Origin: Epiperipatus broadwayi
Lineage: Eukaryota > Onychophora > Udeonychophora > Euonychophora > Peripatidae
Direction of reading: 5' to 3'
Assembly (NCBI GenBank): GCA_028023455.1
Contig: JAQFVV010012434.1
Location: 4,100,928 to 4,164,927 of the forward strand
Length of the DNA: 64,000 bases
Both the position numbers and the translations under genes were made by a program. This document shows, piece after piece, positions 21,176 through 33,465 of this stretch. Position 1 is the first letter of the stretch. The number at the start of each line of letters is the position of its first letter. The notes under the pieces are model-generated. The model was not told the origin of the DNA. It made no database searches and saw only the letters and a program-made list of their open reading frames with translations.

Positions 21176-21479
21176 ATGAACAAGATGAGATATAGATTTG
21201 ATAATAATTTAAATAAAAAAGGAAACAAAAACATTGTTCAAAAGACAATCTATGGAAAGTATTTAAAGCTTTCAACTTAACATTTTAAGATTTAGTTTAA
21301 TAATTGATATTTAAAAATTCAAGTTTGTTTATTAGCCAATAATGGAAGAATAATCCTTAGCAACTTTTAGCTAGACCAGTTAACATCTTGAAATGTAGAT
21401 CAATTTAAATATGTTTATAGTTTTATAAATAGAAGAGTTGTTTTAGATGTTTAGATGCCTCACAAATTCCAATCTGCTA

Positions 21480-22197
21480 CAGTTGTTTTTAATAAGTCAA
21501 AAACTAGGGCAGTTATCACTGGAAAATAATTATCACAACTTAATTTAGTTGTGGTAATTATTTTCTAATGATGAGTATTAGTGATACATAAAGATGTTAT
21601 TTTATCTAACTTGTTGCATGAATATTTACTTGGACACTCTGTTATTGCAATACAATGGCATTAGGAAAATTTTATTTGAAAGGTTTTATTTGAAAGATAC
21701 TACATCAACTTTTATAAATATAATGGAAAATCATAAAATCAATCACAATGTTCAGTTTTTTGGGTATGATACTGTAGAGTCTATTCTTTTATTGGATAGG
21801 ATATGTAAAATAAACGATCAATGCAAGACCTTTTAATAAGATGCTTTACAATGAACATGAGAATAGTTTTAATGTAAGAGGTAGATCCATTTATATTATA
21901 AGAATTAATTATCTCAAAGATATTCTAAAGAGATGCAATGTTGATTGTTTCAGAAAGAAAAATCTTGTAGAGAAAAGAATACATTGGAGAGATAAATTGA
22001 ACATATTATAAAAGTATTTCAGACAGAAAAGAATATGAAGAAATTGAGACAGCAATACGAAATATTAAATAAACAAAAAAATGTTTCTGCACATTTTATG
22101 TATAAACAAAATTTCTTACTATAGTCATTGCAAAACTCATCTCTAGAGTAGTTCTTTTTATATTTTTTACTTTGTAGTTAGAATAGACATATTCATT

Positions 22198-22198
<1 letters not shown>
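21480..22198. other. Unrecognised sequence with one moderate ORF
   Basis: The ORF 21,594-21,836 (80 aa) and lysine-rich open stretches following it to about 22,080 have a more protein-like composition than most AT frames here, but no family was recognised. They may be LINE debris. Confidence 0.3.
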
Positions 22199-22235
<37 letters not shown>

Positions 22236-22270
22236 AAATATAGAGCATGAAATATATATATATATATACC
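22199..22270. repeat. Compound (AC)n(AT)n microsatellite
   Basis: About 9 AC units followed by about 10 AT units, and a second short AT tract at 22,253-22,268. Confidence 0.95.
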
Positions 22271-22594
22271 AAAAGCAGTCCAACCAAGTTTAATTCTATG
22301 ATTAATTTCATCCATTATATTTTCATCTGTATTAATAATCTGACCAAGGAATTTGTAATTCATGATTATCAATCTTTATTTTTTTTCTGAGAAAATTCGT
22401 TGAACAATATTTTAAAGTCTTTTTCACTCTTTTTAGTCTTTCTTTTTTCTTTTGACCTGATAACCATTTCAAAAACTTCTAAGGTTCTGAAACATTATTG
22501 AGACTATCCATAAAGTTTATTATGCTCATAATTGTTAATGTTGATATTTTACATAAGTTTTATATATATGCTCAAACTATGCTCAAATTGATAA

Positions 22595-24126
22595 GAGGCT
22601 CTGGCTTTGATCAAGGGCATCAAAAAAGTTCATGACTACCTACATGGTAGACCATTCACCTGGTAAACAGAATAATAGATCTCTCTTGGGAATATTTGCA
22701 CCTGACAAAGGAATACCTCAGCATGCCATACCACATATACTGTGGTGGTCTAATTTTTTGTCATGCTATAATTTTGTACTACAATACATTGAGGGAAAAC
22801 ATATTACCCATGTAGATGCATTAAGCCAATTGCCTGCAGAGGCTGCAAACAATCTAACAACATCATGTCAATGAATTTATTTGGACTCAAGCATACCACT
22901 GAACAGTAAAACAGTGGCTATATGGACCACTACTGACCCTGGATTCCAAAAAGTACAAAAACAAATCCTACAGGGTTGGCCAAATAAAAAACCAAATGAA
23001 TTGCATTCAGCCTACTGGACATGTATACTAAACTTCTCAACTGAACATGGCTGCATTATCTTGGGATCTAGAGAAGTGATTCGCCCAGCTGGACATTACC
23101 AGGTGCTCATTCTGTTACATAATGGGCATCCAGGGATAGTCTGAATGAAGATGCTAGCAAAATCACTTGTGTGGTGCCTTTACACGCTGACATTGAGACC
23201 AAAGTCCACCACTTCTGGCAGTGCAAAATAAATCAAAACATGCCAGCAAAAGACAAAACATTTTCCATGGCCTAACCTCAAGGGTCCTGGTCTAGAGTCC
23301 ATGTGAACCATGCTGGCTTGTGGAATGACAAACTAGTGTTAATAGTAGTTTATTCCTTCTCCAAGTATCTGGAGATAGTGGAAGTCTCATCACTTTACTC
23401 CACAGCCACAATATAAGATCTTAGAAGGATATTTGCAACACATGGCCTACTTAAGACAATAATGTCAGATAATGGCACAACACTTATATCAAAGCCATTC
23501 GAAAACTTTTGTACTAATAATGACATTGAGCTAGTTTAAAACACACCATTTTATTTTGAAAGCAAGGGTCAGGCAGAGAGACTAATTCAAGAAGCAAAAA
23601 CAATAACAAAAATGGATATGGGAAGGTAGAATATTAAGATTGCCAGAACACTACTAGCACAGTACTCCACACGAAGTACAGCTATGGGAAAGACTTAAGC
23701 AGATTTACTATTCAATAGACCTTTGTGAACTAATCTATCAGCCCTGAAACCTGATTCTGAATATGTAGAAATAGAATACAGCAAGGTAAAAATACAAATA
23801 GGCACTTACATGCTTTGTCAAATGTATTACAAATCCACAAAATGGGTATTAGCAGTGGTTACACAACTTAAAATATTCAACACTATAGTAGATCAAACTG
23901 CAGATGGTTATCAATATCATGTAAACCAACTGAGACTGAATCACACAGAAAAAAGTACATCTAGTGAAAATGATGACTACCAAACTGAAAACAGCAGCAA
24001 ACAACCAGCGACAAGACGATTAAGCAAAGATGATGGACAAGACAAGAACAACAATAAACTTGAAAAACCAACAATGTGGTCAACACATTGTCCATCTCAT
24101 CTCATTGACTACATTCTTCAGAGTTA
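22595..24126 (+). pseudogene. Ty3/gypsy pol 3' half: RNase H and integrase remnant
   Basis: Retrotransposon polyprotein end. RNase H: EALALIKGIKKVHDYLHGRP at 22,595, then (shifted) RSLLGIFAPDKGIPQHAIPH, YNFVLQYIEGKHITHVDALS and QLP (to 22,850). Integrase: HHCC-type zinc-binding start (ILLHNGHPGI, about 23,110), then the catalytic core WSRVHVNHAGLWNDKLVLIV, SFSKYLEIVEV, IFATHGLLKTIMSDNGTT and GQAERLIQE (23,290-23,600). The second catalytic D (SDNGT) and the E (GQAER) are present, but the first D is N (HVN where HVD is usual). A C-terminal tail (23,810-24,126) is rich in N, K and S. At least four stops or shifts. Protease, reverse transcriptase, gag and 5' LTR are absent, so it is truncated at about 22,590. 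Confidence 0.85.
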
Positions 24127-24146
24127 AATTTAGCCAAGGAGAGGAA

Positions 24147-24805
24147 TGTCATATCTGATCTTGCCATCAGAAGTGGAGTAGTCTAGTTTCCTTTCTTATC
24201 TGATCGGATTGAACATGCATTGCAAACTAATAAGTAAACAGGTGAACAACAATGTATAAACATTGCCGAAGAATAAAAACAAGTATGGGCAATGTGTAAA
24301 ACATGCGTATAAAATCTTATCATTTGTTTGGCTTTCTAAATCCAATTGCTTCCAGTAAGATAAAGGATCTGGCAATAAATAGTCAGTCTTTTTGGAGGCA
24401 GCCAGAGAACATCTGTCTATCTATATGATTGAATGTGCTCTCCACTGTAACCACTTCTGACATCAAAAGTGTTTCTCCTATATTCATTACCAATACATAT
24501 ATGCAGTGAGGCAAGTCCCAATAGAACTGAAAGCTGCTACAACTAAGCCAGAGTTGAGACAAGCTGTCTTGTACAGCTGAAAGAGTCATTTAACAAACTT
24601 GAGCCAGCCTGTCCAGTACAGCCAGAAGAGTTAAAACTAGAACTCAGGAGTCAAGCTAAATATACAGCTGGAACTGAGTCCAGTCATTTGGCATGACCAG
24701 AATAGTATTAACTATGTTTATGTGCATACAACTGTATTTTGGGAGTGTTTATATTTATTTTGATTTTACTGTTGTTTTGAGTCTGAACCCGCAATTTAAC
24801 CAAAC

Positions 24806-24811
<6 letters not shown>
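24147..24811 (+). repeat. Probable 3' LTR of the Ty3/gypsy remnant
   Basis: It follows 20 bp after the pol stop and a purine tract (AAGGAGAGGA, 24,136-24,145), begins TGTCATATCTGATC and could end ...ACACAACA before the AT tract. It contains a TATA-like TATAAAA (24,308-24,314) and AATAAA (24,374-24,379). It is more G+C-rich than its surroundings and has no protein-like frame. The 5' partner is absent, so the borders rest on signal sequences only. Confidence 0.55.
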
Positions 24812-24855
<44 letters not shown>

Positions 24856-24912
24856 AAGATATTCCATTAATATATATATATATATATATATATTAATGGA
24901 ATATCTTTATAT
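24812..24912. repeat. (AT)n tracts forming a long palindrome
   Basis: An (AT)n run (24,812-24,846) is followed by an inverted repeat. The left arm TATAAAGATATTCCATTAAT and the right arm ATTAATGGAATATCTTTATA enclose a second AT run, so about 60 bp (24,851-24,912) is fully self-complementary. Confidence 0.9.
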
Positions 24913-25389
24913 TAGATGATATCTATTTATATTTCAATTATTATTTTTTGAGTTCTGTTATTTTTTTTATTTATTTATATTTTGTATATTAATTTTATAT
25001 TATATTTTAATTCCAAGCATGTTTTTTTTCACATGAAGTTTATTGTAACTGGTACATAAATAAATAAGTAAATTATTGGCAAAAATAACTTCATCGATTG
25101 AAAAATCTAGATTACTTAAACTATCCCAATATATTTTTACTGAACCACAAAATAATTTTGTAAGTCTCTTGTAAAATATTTTGGATATATGGCATCACTC
25201 TGCCATATGTCCTTTTTAATGTAATAAAATCACTGCTGTTGCACTTTGATCAATATTTTAGGATATCCTGGTATCCTGGATACATATCTTGATGATCTAA
25301 AACTTTAGTCATCATAGAAATTCTTATAAAATCACCTAATTTTTTTATAATCTACAAATGGCAACTCTATTGCTTCTATTTCTCTCAAT
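24913..25389. other. AT-rich spacer, no gene recognised
   Basis: No supported feature. Confidence 0.5.
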
Positions 25390-25620
25390 ACATTGATGTG
25401 ATTCTTATGCTAAAATCTTTTTAAAATCCAGATTGTTCTTTTGGTTGGTAATAATCCAATGTTTTCTGCATAGTTGTAGTAATTTATCTTGGTAAAGATT
25501 TTGCATAGAAATGATAACAGACTAAAAGAGATGTAATTTCTAATACCTTCTTTATTATCTTTATTAAATATCATATTACTGCTGCATCCTCCATTTATCT
25601 GATATATTTTCATTATTTAG
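25390..25620 (-). pseudogene. Possible LINE reverse transcriptase fragment
   Basis: The minus-strand frame 25,613-25,410 contains RNYISFSLLSFLCKIFTKI followed by YNYAENIGLLP, which resembles the NYRGISLLS..GKIF.KI...R....LP motif of non-LTR reverse transcriptases. Further minus-strand frames downstream, to about 25,250, could be its continuation. The match rests on one motif only. Confidence 0.4.
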
Positions 25621-26249
25621 ACCTTTACTATCATATTGAAACAACAACAACAATATAATTATTTTCATATGTGATCTGTAACGACGGAATGTGATCAAAT
25701 TTTTTTAAGTATGTATAAATTTTATTATTTAAATATCTGTCACACAATTCAGTGATAATCTAAATCAGATTTCATAAATAATATCTATATATAGTATTGT
25801 ATTACTAATAATTCTGTGCTAACACGCTTGTTAGAGAAGTTTAATTTTGTTTATAAGTGTTAGCACATAATTATTCATATTATATAATCTAAGAGAAGTC
25901 TAAAAACAAATAATTTATTATAGTATTGTATTGTAAATAATTTATTATATGCCCATCAAAATGCTGATGCATGTTGAATTTTTCAACAATACATAACATG
26001 ATTGTCTATTTAAATTGTCCTATCAGAAGACTTGACTACTGATTAGTTATAACTTTCATTTTGTATACTTAAAATAGAAAAGTTCTTCCCATAAATTTAA
26101 CATTATGTTACACAATAGGTAAAATGTGTACAAATGAGTTTATTCTTTCTTTCATTTTTATATTTTTATCTTAACTTATTTTTATTCAACATCCCCCAAT
26201 TGTATCCAAGACTATTATTTTCCCACCTGGATCATTCCGATACTTCCAG
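25621..26249. other. AT-rich spacer, no gene recognised
   Basis: No supported feature. Confidence 0.5.
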
Positions 26250-27860
26250 AAGTGATATCAACTGCTTTGTGAAGCACTAATATATAATATTATCAAATAC
26301 ATTTTTAATGCCTTCATATTATATTGATAGCAGACCCAGGGCTCACACATTAAATTGATAAATTACTAGTTTTATAGACTACTAATGCAATTTCAGTAGC
26401 TTTATTATACCATTGTGAAAAGATATTTTACCTTTTAATTTGTTAAACGAAGTAGCAGCAGACTATATTTTGGATTACCCTCACTATCCCAGTCTATCTT
26501 TCTCCTTTAAAAAATCTACCAAAATATTCAAATTTGACCTATGTTGATAACCATTCAATATAAAAGTCACTGAATTTTTTTTTATTTGTAACTTATAAAA
26601 GACTTCAGCTTTCTGAACTTAATTATTAAACCAAAACTGTTTTAAATATAACTGTTACAAAAAATAGAAAGTAAAATTTGGAGATAATATAAATTATTTT
26701 TTAATATGAATTTTTATTTCAAATGTCCAGTCATTACACCAGCAATAATATTACTTCAGCTCATTTTTGGTAGAATCTGTATAATACAAACTTTGGTGAA
26801 CAACCAACTAATTTCAAACATAGTTACAATCAGTTTTGATTTAATAAATTCAATTGCCTTTGCCAAATTATTAAGCACTATATACAGTATGTAAATAATA
26901 TTTGTGTGACATTTTTCTGGCAACAAAATCATACCTATAAATGCTTTTTGGTTCTCTAAACCATGATGAATCTCTGGTTAATCATAAATTTATGACTAAA
27001 GATAATCTATTTTAGAAAACCCTTGAATATACCATTACTATAGTACAGAATGATAGTATTTTGTTATTCATTTTTTATTCTTCAATTTTGTATAATTTTA
27101 TGAGGAAAGCATTTATAAGATAGCATAACTTTATGATTCTATAGATTTTTAAAAAAATTCCTATACTTCTGAAGCTAATATATCATCATTATATTGTAAA
27201 ATATCTTCAATTATCTCATCAGGATCTAAAGAATTTCCATTTTTATGATTACAAAAAATATTTTAATGTTATTAAGATAAATAACTTTATTTTCATCTAA
27301 TTGAATAAATAGAATAAATAGATGTTTATCATTAAAAGGTATTATTCCAATTCTTGTATTACTATTTAAAGAATGATCAATATACTCCCTTTACAATTTA
27401 AATATCATTCTTGCTATATAAAAGATAGCCACCATAAATTTAATAGAAACATGGTAATAATTTTCAATTTCTTATGTTACAGTAATCATGAATCAATCAG
27501 TAATTGTATTTATCTTATATGGTTTAGTGCAGGGCAGAATGGCATGACTCAATTTGTCATTTCTTATGTTTGAATTTCTTATGATTTCCCTACATACAAA
27601 TCATTTTTTATTGCTTTCACTAATGATTTTATCTTCTTTTTCATTTTAATCCACGAGTTATTTTTAAGCTTTTTTTTTTTTTTTTTTAATAATTATTGTA
27701 CTTTTGTTTTTAGATCTCTATATTGATTTTTTTTTAAAAAAAAAATTATATTATTCTGCCAAGTAGAAAATACCAGGTTTTCTTTTAATCACATCACTAA
27801 TAATAGAATCATTGTCAGATATATAATCAGAATTTTTCTTTTTAGTTAATTGAAAAATAA
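26250..27860 (-). pseudogene. LINE remnant, family L-a (copy 1)
   Basis: Minus-strand, heavily decayed. Readable pieces in the expected order are DPDEIIEDILQYNDDILASE (about 27,230-27,170), REPKSIYRYDFVARKMSHK, equivalent to the ..MIF.ARQ.QEKCRE motif (about 26,980), and KFVCIIQILPKMS-like with a following IIAGVMTGHLK stretch (26,780-26,710). The upstream part (27,600-27,860) includes NNSWIKMKKKIKSLVKAI. The remnant at 39-40.5 kb contains the same landmarks (for example DDILAS, and the plus-strand string AAGTAGAAAAT at both 5' parts), so the two are copies of one family. Confidence 0.6.
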
Positions 27861-28532
27861 ATTTAATTGTATCTACAAACATTGTTTTTAAAAAAATTTT
27901 ATATCACAATAATATGAAAATCCTATGAGTTTAAATTAGAAAATGTAGTGTTTAATAGTTATTAATATTTTGAAGAATTGATATATTTTTAATGTAACTT
28001 ATTTTATTCTTGAAATATATTATTCTATAATTTGATCGATAATATGCTATTATACATATTGATGTAATATAAACTTTTTTTATATTTTAATTTTTAATAA
28101 GAATATAAAGATGCCATTGTTTTGAATACAAAAGCATTCAAGTCTCTTAATAGAGTTTTTCCTGCCTGAATAATGTATTTATGATGATTTATGCATGTGT
28201 TATTTAAAAATGTAATATCAAGCGATGGTTTGACTTTAAATGTCCCATTTTCTCTCTTTATAATAATTTTAAATCACAATTTTTGTTTCTATCACTATAT
28301 GTGTTAAAGTTTTAAGGAAACAAATGTAATCTTTAATTATATTTATAATTCCTTTACAATTTTGTATTTTTATAGCAATTCTAATTCAAAACTAAATATT
28401 ATCTTTATGTGTACTAAGAAGTCAGTTGAACTACAAAATGGTAGTCATCCCTGTCCAAGTTTGAGCAGTAATACACCCTGATTTGCTGACACCTATCACA
28501 TGTAAATTTGCAGGCTTTTTTCTATATTGAAA
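27861..28532. other. AT-rich spacer, no gene recognised
   Basis: No supported feature; the last 100 bp may belong to the PLE2 remnant that follows. Confidence 0.45.
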
Positions 28533-29110
28533 TCACAACCTATGCAAATTTGAATGTGACCAGAAAACGAACATAGACACATATATCAAGGCCTTATGTG
28601 ACATTGGATACACATATAGGATACTTATTGTGGTGGTTAAATTTCTACTCCAAAATTAGAAACAGATTCAAGCTAAGAAAAAAAAAACCCTGGATTTTGC
28701 TTCCTCATACATCTGGGAGAATTCAAAGCATAAGCAAGATTTTCTTGGAAGTATCCTTCTACTTTTAATCACTTAATAAACAACACCATGGATAAGTGGT
28801 CATAGTCTCCCCAAGTGGTATACATGATTACATGCAAACATACAAATTGTAGATCTACTTTTTTGGTAAATCTCAAGCTAACATTACAATGAGGTTTTCC
28901 AACACTGCTATCTATCAATATAATAGGACTAAAACCAATATTGAAGTTAGACTCATATTTCTAGATCTCAAAACTAAACATGGTCACACATTTGAGTATA
29001 CAGAAGCCAGCATCATCTGTTCTTAAAGAAAGGATGCAAAAGGAAAAGCCAAAGAGACTTGGAAGATTGTCAATAACACAAACACTATAAATAGAAAGAT
29101 CCTGCATCCC
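28533..29110 (+). pseudogene. Penelope-like remnant (PLE2 family, copy 2)
   Basis: 28,533-28,660 reads NLCKFECDQKTNIDTYIKAL then CDIGYTYR, clearly parallel to NLCKFEADRKTNIAGYIKDL in the 12.6-kb remnant. After a decayed linker (LLPHTSGRIQS), 28,830-29,105 gives the nuclease part: IYFFGKSQANITMRFSN (the YIGET position), a phenylalanine/leucine block, KHGHTFEYTEASIICS and KGKAKETWKIVNNTNTINRK. These align with YYGETKATVHNR, QAGHVFESSNPKIVCS and RKIKEAYFIVSDN of the 12-kb copy. Stops interrupt it several times. Confidence 0.7.
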
Positions 29111-30018
29111 CTTTCAAAAAGTGGATTATGTAAATTCACTCATTTACATTCTGTTACTAGTGCACTGAAAAATCACTTATCTCAATAAATTACATAATTC
29201 CTTTTATGTATTTCTGCTATGATTATGACTACAAGATAGTTGTAAGCATGCTAAGCATACTATCTCAAATGAATTAAGCATTCTTTATTAAAAGAGATGA
29301 ATATGCTTTTCTTAGTACACATAATGATATTTATGTGATAAAAAATAAAAACTTTCTTCATTTGAACTCTTTGAATCTGAACATTGAGTATAATTCTTCA
29401 TAAAACAATCACAAGTGTCATTATGTAATATGAGTTTTAATATTATTAGCTTTATATTGACATATCTAAAAAAAATTGTAATAAAAGGTACAAAATTAGA
29501 TCTTACAGAAAATTGAAAACTATATATTTTCCTTTCATTCAGTAAAAAAAAAACTTGAATTAATCTATCTGTTTTCTTTTTATTTGATTATTCAATATAT
29601 CTATATTTTTTAAAAAACTAAAGTAAATAATATTCTGCATGAATAAATATATGTAATGATTTATCATTTTTATTGAATAAATAGAAGGACATAATTAACT
29701 GCATAAAAATAATGGGAAACATATTAAACACTATATTACTTTTAAATTAATAATTAATTAAGATAATAAAATAGAATTTAATATTTTCTGAAATGAAGTT
29801 CATAAATACACATTTGGTTATTAATGAATATAAGATTTTCTATGACTAATGATTACTGGAATATCTGAATGTCAGGGTAGCTGGTAAATTGAGGTTTATC
29901 TTATAAGATGATTTGATGAAATAAGTGGTGCACTATGATCATTTTTATTAATAGTTTGCTGATGGCATAAAATTTATTTTTATATGTGGAGTTTCATTTC
30001 AATTATATTATCAATATA
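29111..30018. other. AT-rich spacer, no gene recognised
   Basis: No supported feature. Confidence 0.5.
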
Positions 30019-30405
30019 TATATTAAGGCTATAACCTTAAGACTATGTGACTAGAGCAGCAGTAGGGACCTCTACAAATCATAAACACAATATTAATGAC
30101 TTTAAAAGACAAGAGTGGTCTCTTATCTTCGACCTACTTTTTAATTATATAGGCAAATCTAAAGCATTTTGATTTGAGAATGTAAAGCTGTTAACTACTT
30201 CACTGAATAAGTCCACCATTGCTATACAAGATAATGTATGCAAAATCTTTCGATTTACAGCAAGTCAGTGCCTATATAATTAAAAAGTAGGTCAAAGATA
30301 AGAGGCTGTTCTTGTCTTTTAAAGTTGTTAATCTTCTGTTTGAAATTTATAGAGGTCCCTACTGTCACAGTTAGGCACATAGTCTTAAGGTTATAGCCTT
30401 AATAT
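30019..30405. repeat. Foldback element, 137-bp arms
   Basis: Inverted repeat of 30,019-30,155 and 30,269-30,405 with a 113-bp spacer. The outer ends are ATATTAAGGCTATAACCTTA and its complement, and the inner ends are AATTATATAGGCA and its complement. Arms match at about 85 percent. No coding potential, and no target duplication was found. It is a different family from the hammerhead foldbacks. Confidence 0.8.
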
Positions 30406-32293
30406 GTATTACTTAGGCAATGAGTATGTGCTTAACAAATTATTAATTACAACCTTATATTAATATTTACTTTAAAATGTATTATAATAGACTGATTTAT
30501 TTCTTGCAGTATATAAAAAGTTTGAGCACTGGAAGGACAGCGACATGAGATAATCCATAAACCTTGAGCTCAGTAAGCTGCCACTTTACCATAACTTCAA
30601 AGCAAACAGGGCAACAAGAAACTTCATCAACTCTATTCTATTATCCAGAGATCATGTCAATATTTTCAATTTAATTACTTTTTGATATGTTAGCCCTATG
30701 CTTAGTTTTGTGTACTATTAAAGTAACTGCATTGATAGCTAATAAAGGCACCACTGCGTGTTTATTCCACAATAGAGTTTAAACTCAAAATCTAATACTT
30801 TCTTGATTGATATTTGCTCAAATTGACATTTGGGTATTCAAATATTGCATTTAATAATTTATTTATAAAAAGTTAATCTAAAATAAACTTTACATCATTT
30901 GCTTAATCAACATACGTTCTGTGTGTAATTTTAAAAAAACACACTATTCAATTTTTCCAGTATTTATCATATATACAGATGTACAATAGATATACATATA
31001 TAAGAATATGCATCTTAGTAATGCAAAACAACATGATGATATTGCCATTTATTATTATTATTTTTGTGGCTAATTTGTTTCATCAAATCAGTTTTGTGGC
31101 AACACATACTTATGTGGTTTACTATTAAAACATTAATATGTTAATTAGTGGTAAAAGTGTATCTAAAAGTTTTTTTTATTTTTGCAAGTGTCAGAATAAA
31201 TAAATTTCAAAGTAAGATTTTTAAAAAAATGCTTAACTTTGAAATTTCTTTATGATTAGAGGAATAAGAAAAACATGGCTTTGTCAATCTTCAATTAAAT
31301 CCGAATGTTTTGTTTCTTATTCTGTTCTGTGAGGTGTAGGATAATCGCTGACATTTGGCAGAAGTTTAAATTCTTGAAAACTCTTCTGGAAAATTTTTGT
31401 CAGAATATTTATCAGAATATCACAGGAACAAACAGTGTAGAAAAGTTTCTTTAAAAAGAGTGAAAAAAAAGTAAAAGAGAAGAGGGGTCAGAAAACAAAC
31501 AGTTGCATATGAAATCATTGACTTCCGTTAAAGATCAATACATTTTATTCGTTTATTTAAAATTTATGAGTAGACACTTCCTATATTTTCAGTTTATTAT
31601 TTGCCAAAAACTGTAGTAAAAAATGTTTAGAGACGAGAAAAAAATAAATATATATATAGCAAAAAATAATTAAGTCTTTAAGATATATAAAAATTACTAT
31701 TTAAATAGTTTAAAATTATTTAGACTAATATATATTGCATACATATCCATTGTTCATTTAAGAGTCAAAAGAGTCATTAATGTTATTAGTCGGATATACA
31801 AAGACTGCATAAAGTAATAGGAATGTTTCTGCTATTTTTATTATTAATATGGAATAATTCACCATCATTTATATCGAAATTTTTCTGTATTTTTATGATT
31901 TAAATAATGTAAAGAAAAATATTAAACCATTTATCATGGCGAAAAGCATCATAATTTCCATGAGAAGACAATGGAGGAATCTGACTTTCCTCATTTTTTT
32001 AAAGACGGCTCATAGTTGCTTAAGAATATTTAAATCAAATGAAATGTGTAACATAATTCTTAGACTAATGTTTTATTGGATCGTATGTGTAGAAAGTGTA
32101 TAAAAAAGAACATTTTTTGAAGAATAATTGCATTGCTTGAAAGCAATTTTTATATGATGGTATAAGCCATACTACTAGAATGTGTAAATTTTCTATGGTT
32201 GTGATTGCACAGTAATAATAGGACCAAGAACCAAAAAAGTTAGATATATCTGCCTATCCTATGTCTAACATATTTACAGTTAGTCGAAGATTG
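30406..32293. other. AT-rich spacer, no gene recognised
   Basis: No supported feature. A 55-codon frame at 31,936-32,103 (starts MAKSIIISMRRQWRN) is unrecognised and within chance expectation. Confidence 0.5.
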
Positions 32294-32705
32294 TTCTAAC
32301 CCAGGGATGGGTAACTTTTTTCATCAGTGGGCCAAAGAAAATTTTTGTATCATAACGCAGGCATTATCAATGTATTTTAAAATAAACACAATTTGATGAC
32401 TTAAATAGAAATCGATTATAGATAAGTACAGATAAAATTTGTATTTTAGAAGTTATGATTAAATTTACTAAAGTTATGATAACATTTTTATTTTTTATAA
32501 TTAGTATTTTATATTTTTCCTGGCATTAGGATAAAGTTAATGTTATAAGAACATGTGAGTGGTAGGCCTAGAGACTTGTGGTTTACAGCAAGTGTAGTCA
32601 GGTATGGATTTTCTGTATTTAGACATTTACAGTATGGCTAGATTCTATATTGTCATGAGCCAGATATGGCCTGCAGGCCAGCTGTTTCCCATCTTTATTC
32701 TAGCC
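32294..32705. mobile_element. Non-autonomous hAT element (MITE) with 8-bp target duplication
   Basis: The body 32,302-32,697 starts CAGGGATGGGTAACTTTTTT and ends GGCCAGCTGTTTCCCATCTTTA. The ends are imperfect inverted repeats (GATGGGTAAC / GATGGGAAAC in complement), followed inward by GTGGGCC / GGCCTGCAGGCC. The flanks TTCTAACC (32,294-32,301) and TTCTAGCC (32,698-32,705) match at 7 of 8, as expected for hAT transposition. No transposase frame inside. Confidence 0.85.
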
Positions 32706-33351
32706 AAAGATTGTTCAATTTATCCTTATTATTTCTTCCAGTGATAAGAATAAATATATATAATGAATTTCTTAATCATATAGTATACTTTTGACCATCT
32801 ATTAATCAGTTTTGAAGTTTGTAGTGTACATCAAAAACTGATAACTTAAAATGAATAACCGTTTGTAAATGTTCAGGTTATAAAGCTTATAACATATTGC
32901 TTTAATAAACAGTGGAATGTTTGTTTTTATCTTTGTAGAGAATTTTTCCCACTATACTTTTGTGTTTCTTTGATGAAAGGTTTTAAAATGTTTATCAGTT
33001 TCTCTCAATAAATTTGATTTTGGAACAATTAGATTTTTTTATATTCACTGAATGCAATCTATGCACTTCAAAGTTAAATATTAAAAAAAAAATCAATAAT
33101 TTGGATTTTTAAATCTCAACCAATTAAAACCAACAATTTTACTACTTTTACTTTCATGAAAGTCTTATATATTTTTTCTTAAACATATAAATATGACTTC
33201 AGCTTTCTATTAGAGACATCTTTATATCTTCATAAAGCTACTTATCTAAAAAAAAATATTATATAGGTGTGCATTTCTATTTTGTCAAAATACCTGAAAG
33301 CAAATTGAGAAAACATGATGTCTCATAACTTTTGATGATCGAAGTTTGTTT
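32706..33351. other. AT-rich spacer, no gene recognised
   Basis: No supported feature. Confidence 0.5.
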
Positions 33352-33465
33352 GTCAAGTATTGTTAGCTGAGAGGTCAGTGCAGCTACCTTGCAAACAAGC
33401 AGTTCATTGCAGATGGTTTTTGCGGGTTCGCCTTCTGGCCAATGCTATGACATATGGAAAAAAAT
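33352..33465 (+). mobile_element. tRNA-derived SINE
   Basis: Begins GTCAAGTATTGTTAGCTGAG. Box A TTAGCTGAGAGGTC, box B GCGGGTTCGCCTTC, then TGGCCAATGCTATGACATATGG and an A run. Flanks AGTTTGTTT / ATTTTGTTT suggest a short target duplication. Same family as the copies at 13.5, 42.5 and 54.2 kb. Confidence 0.8.

Noticed and set aside
30156-30268. CACTGACTTGC...CGAAAG in the spacer of the 30-kb foldback as a hammerhead
   Set aside because: The CUGANGA core is broken (CTGACTT), no stem II forms, and the orientation is opposite to that seen in H1 and H2.
31936-32103. 55-codon frame starting MAKSIIISMRRQWRN
   Set aside because: No family recognised and no splice or promoter context; such a length is expected by chance in 64 kb.
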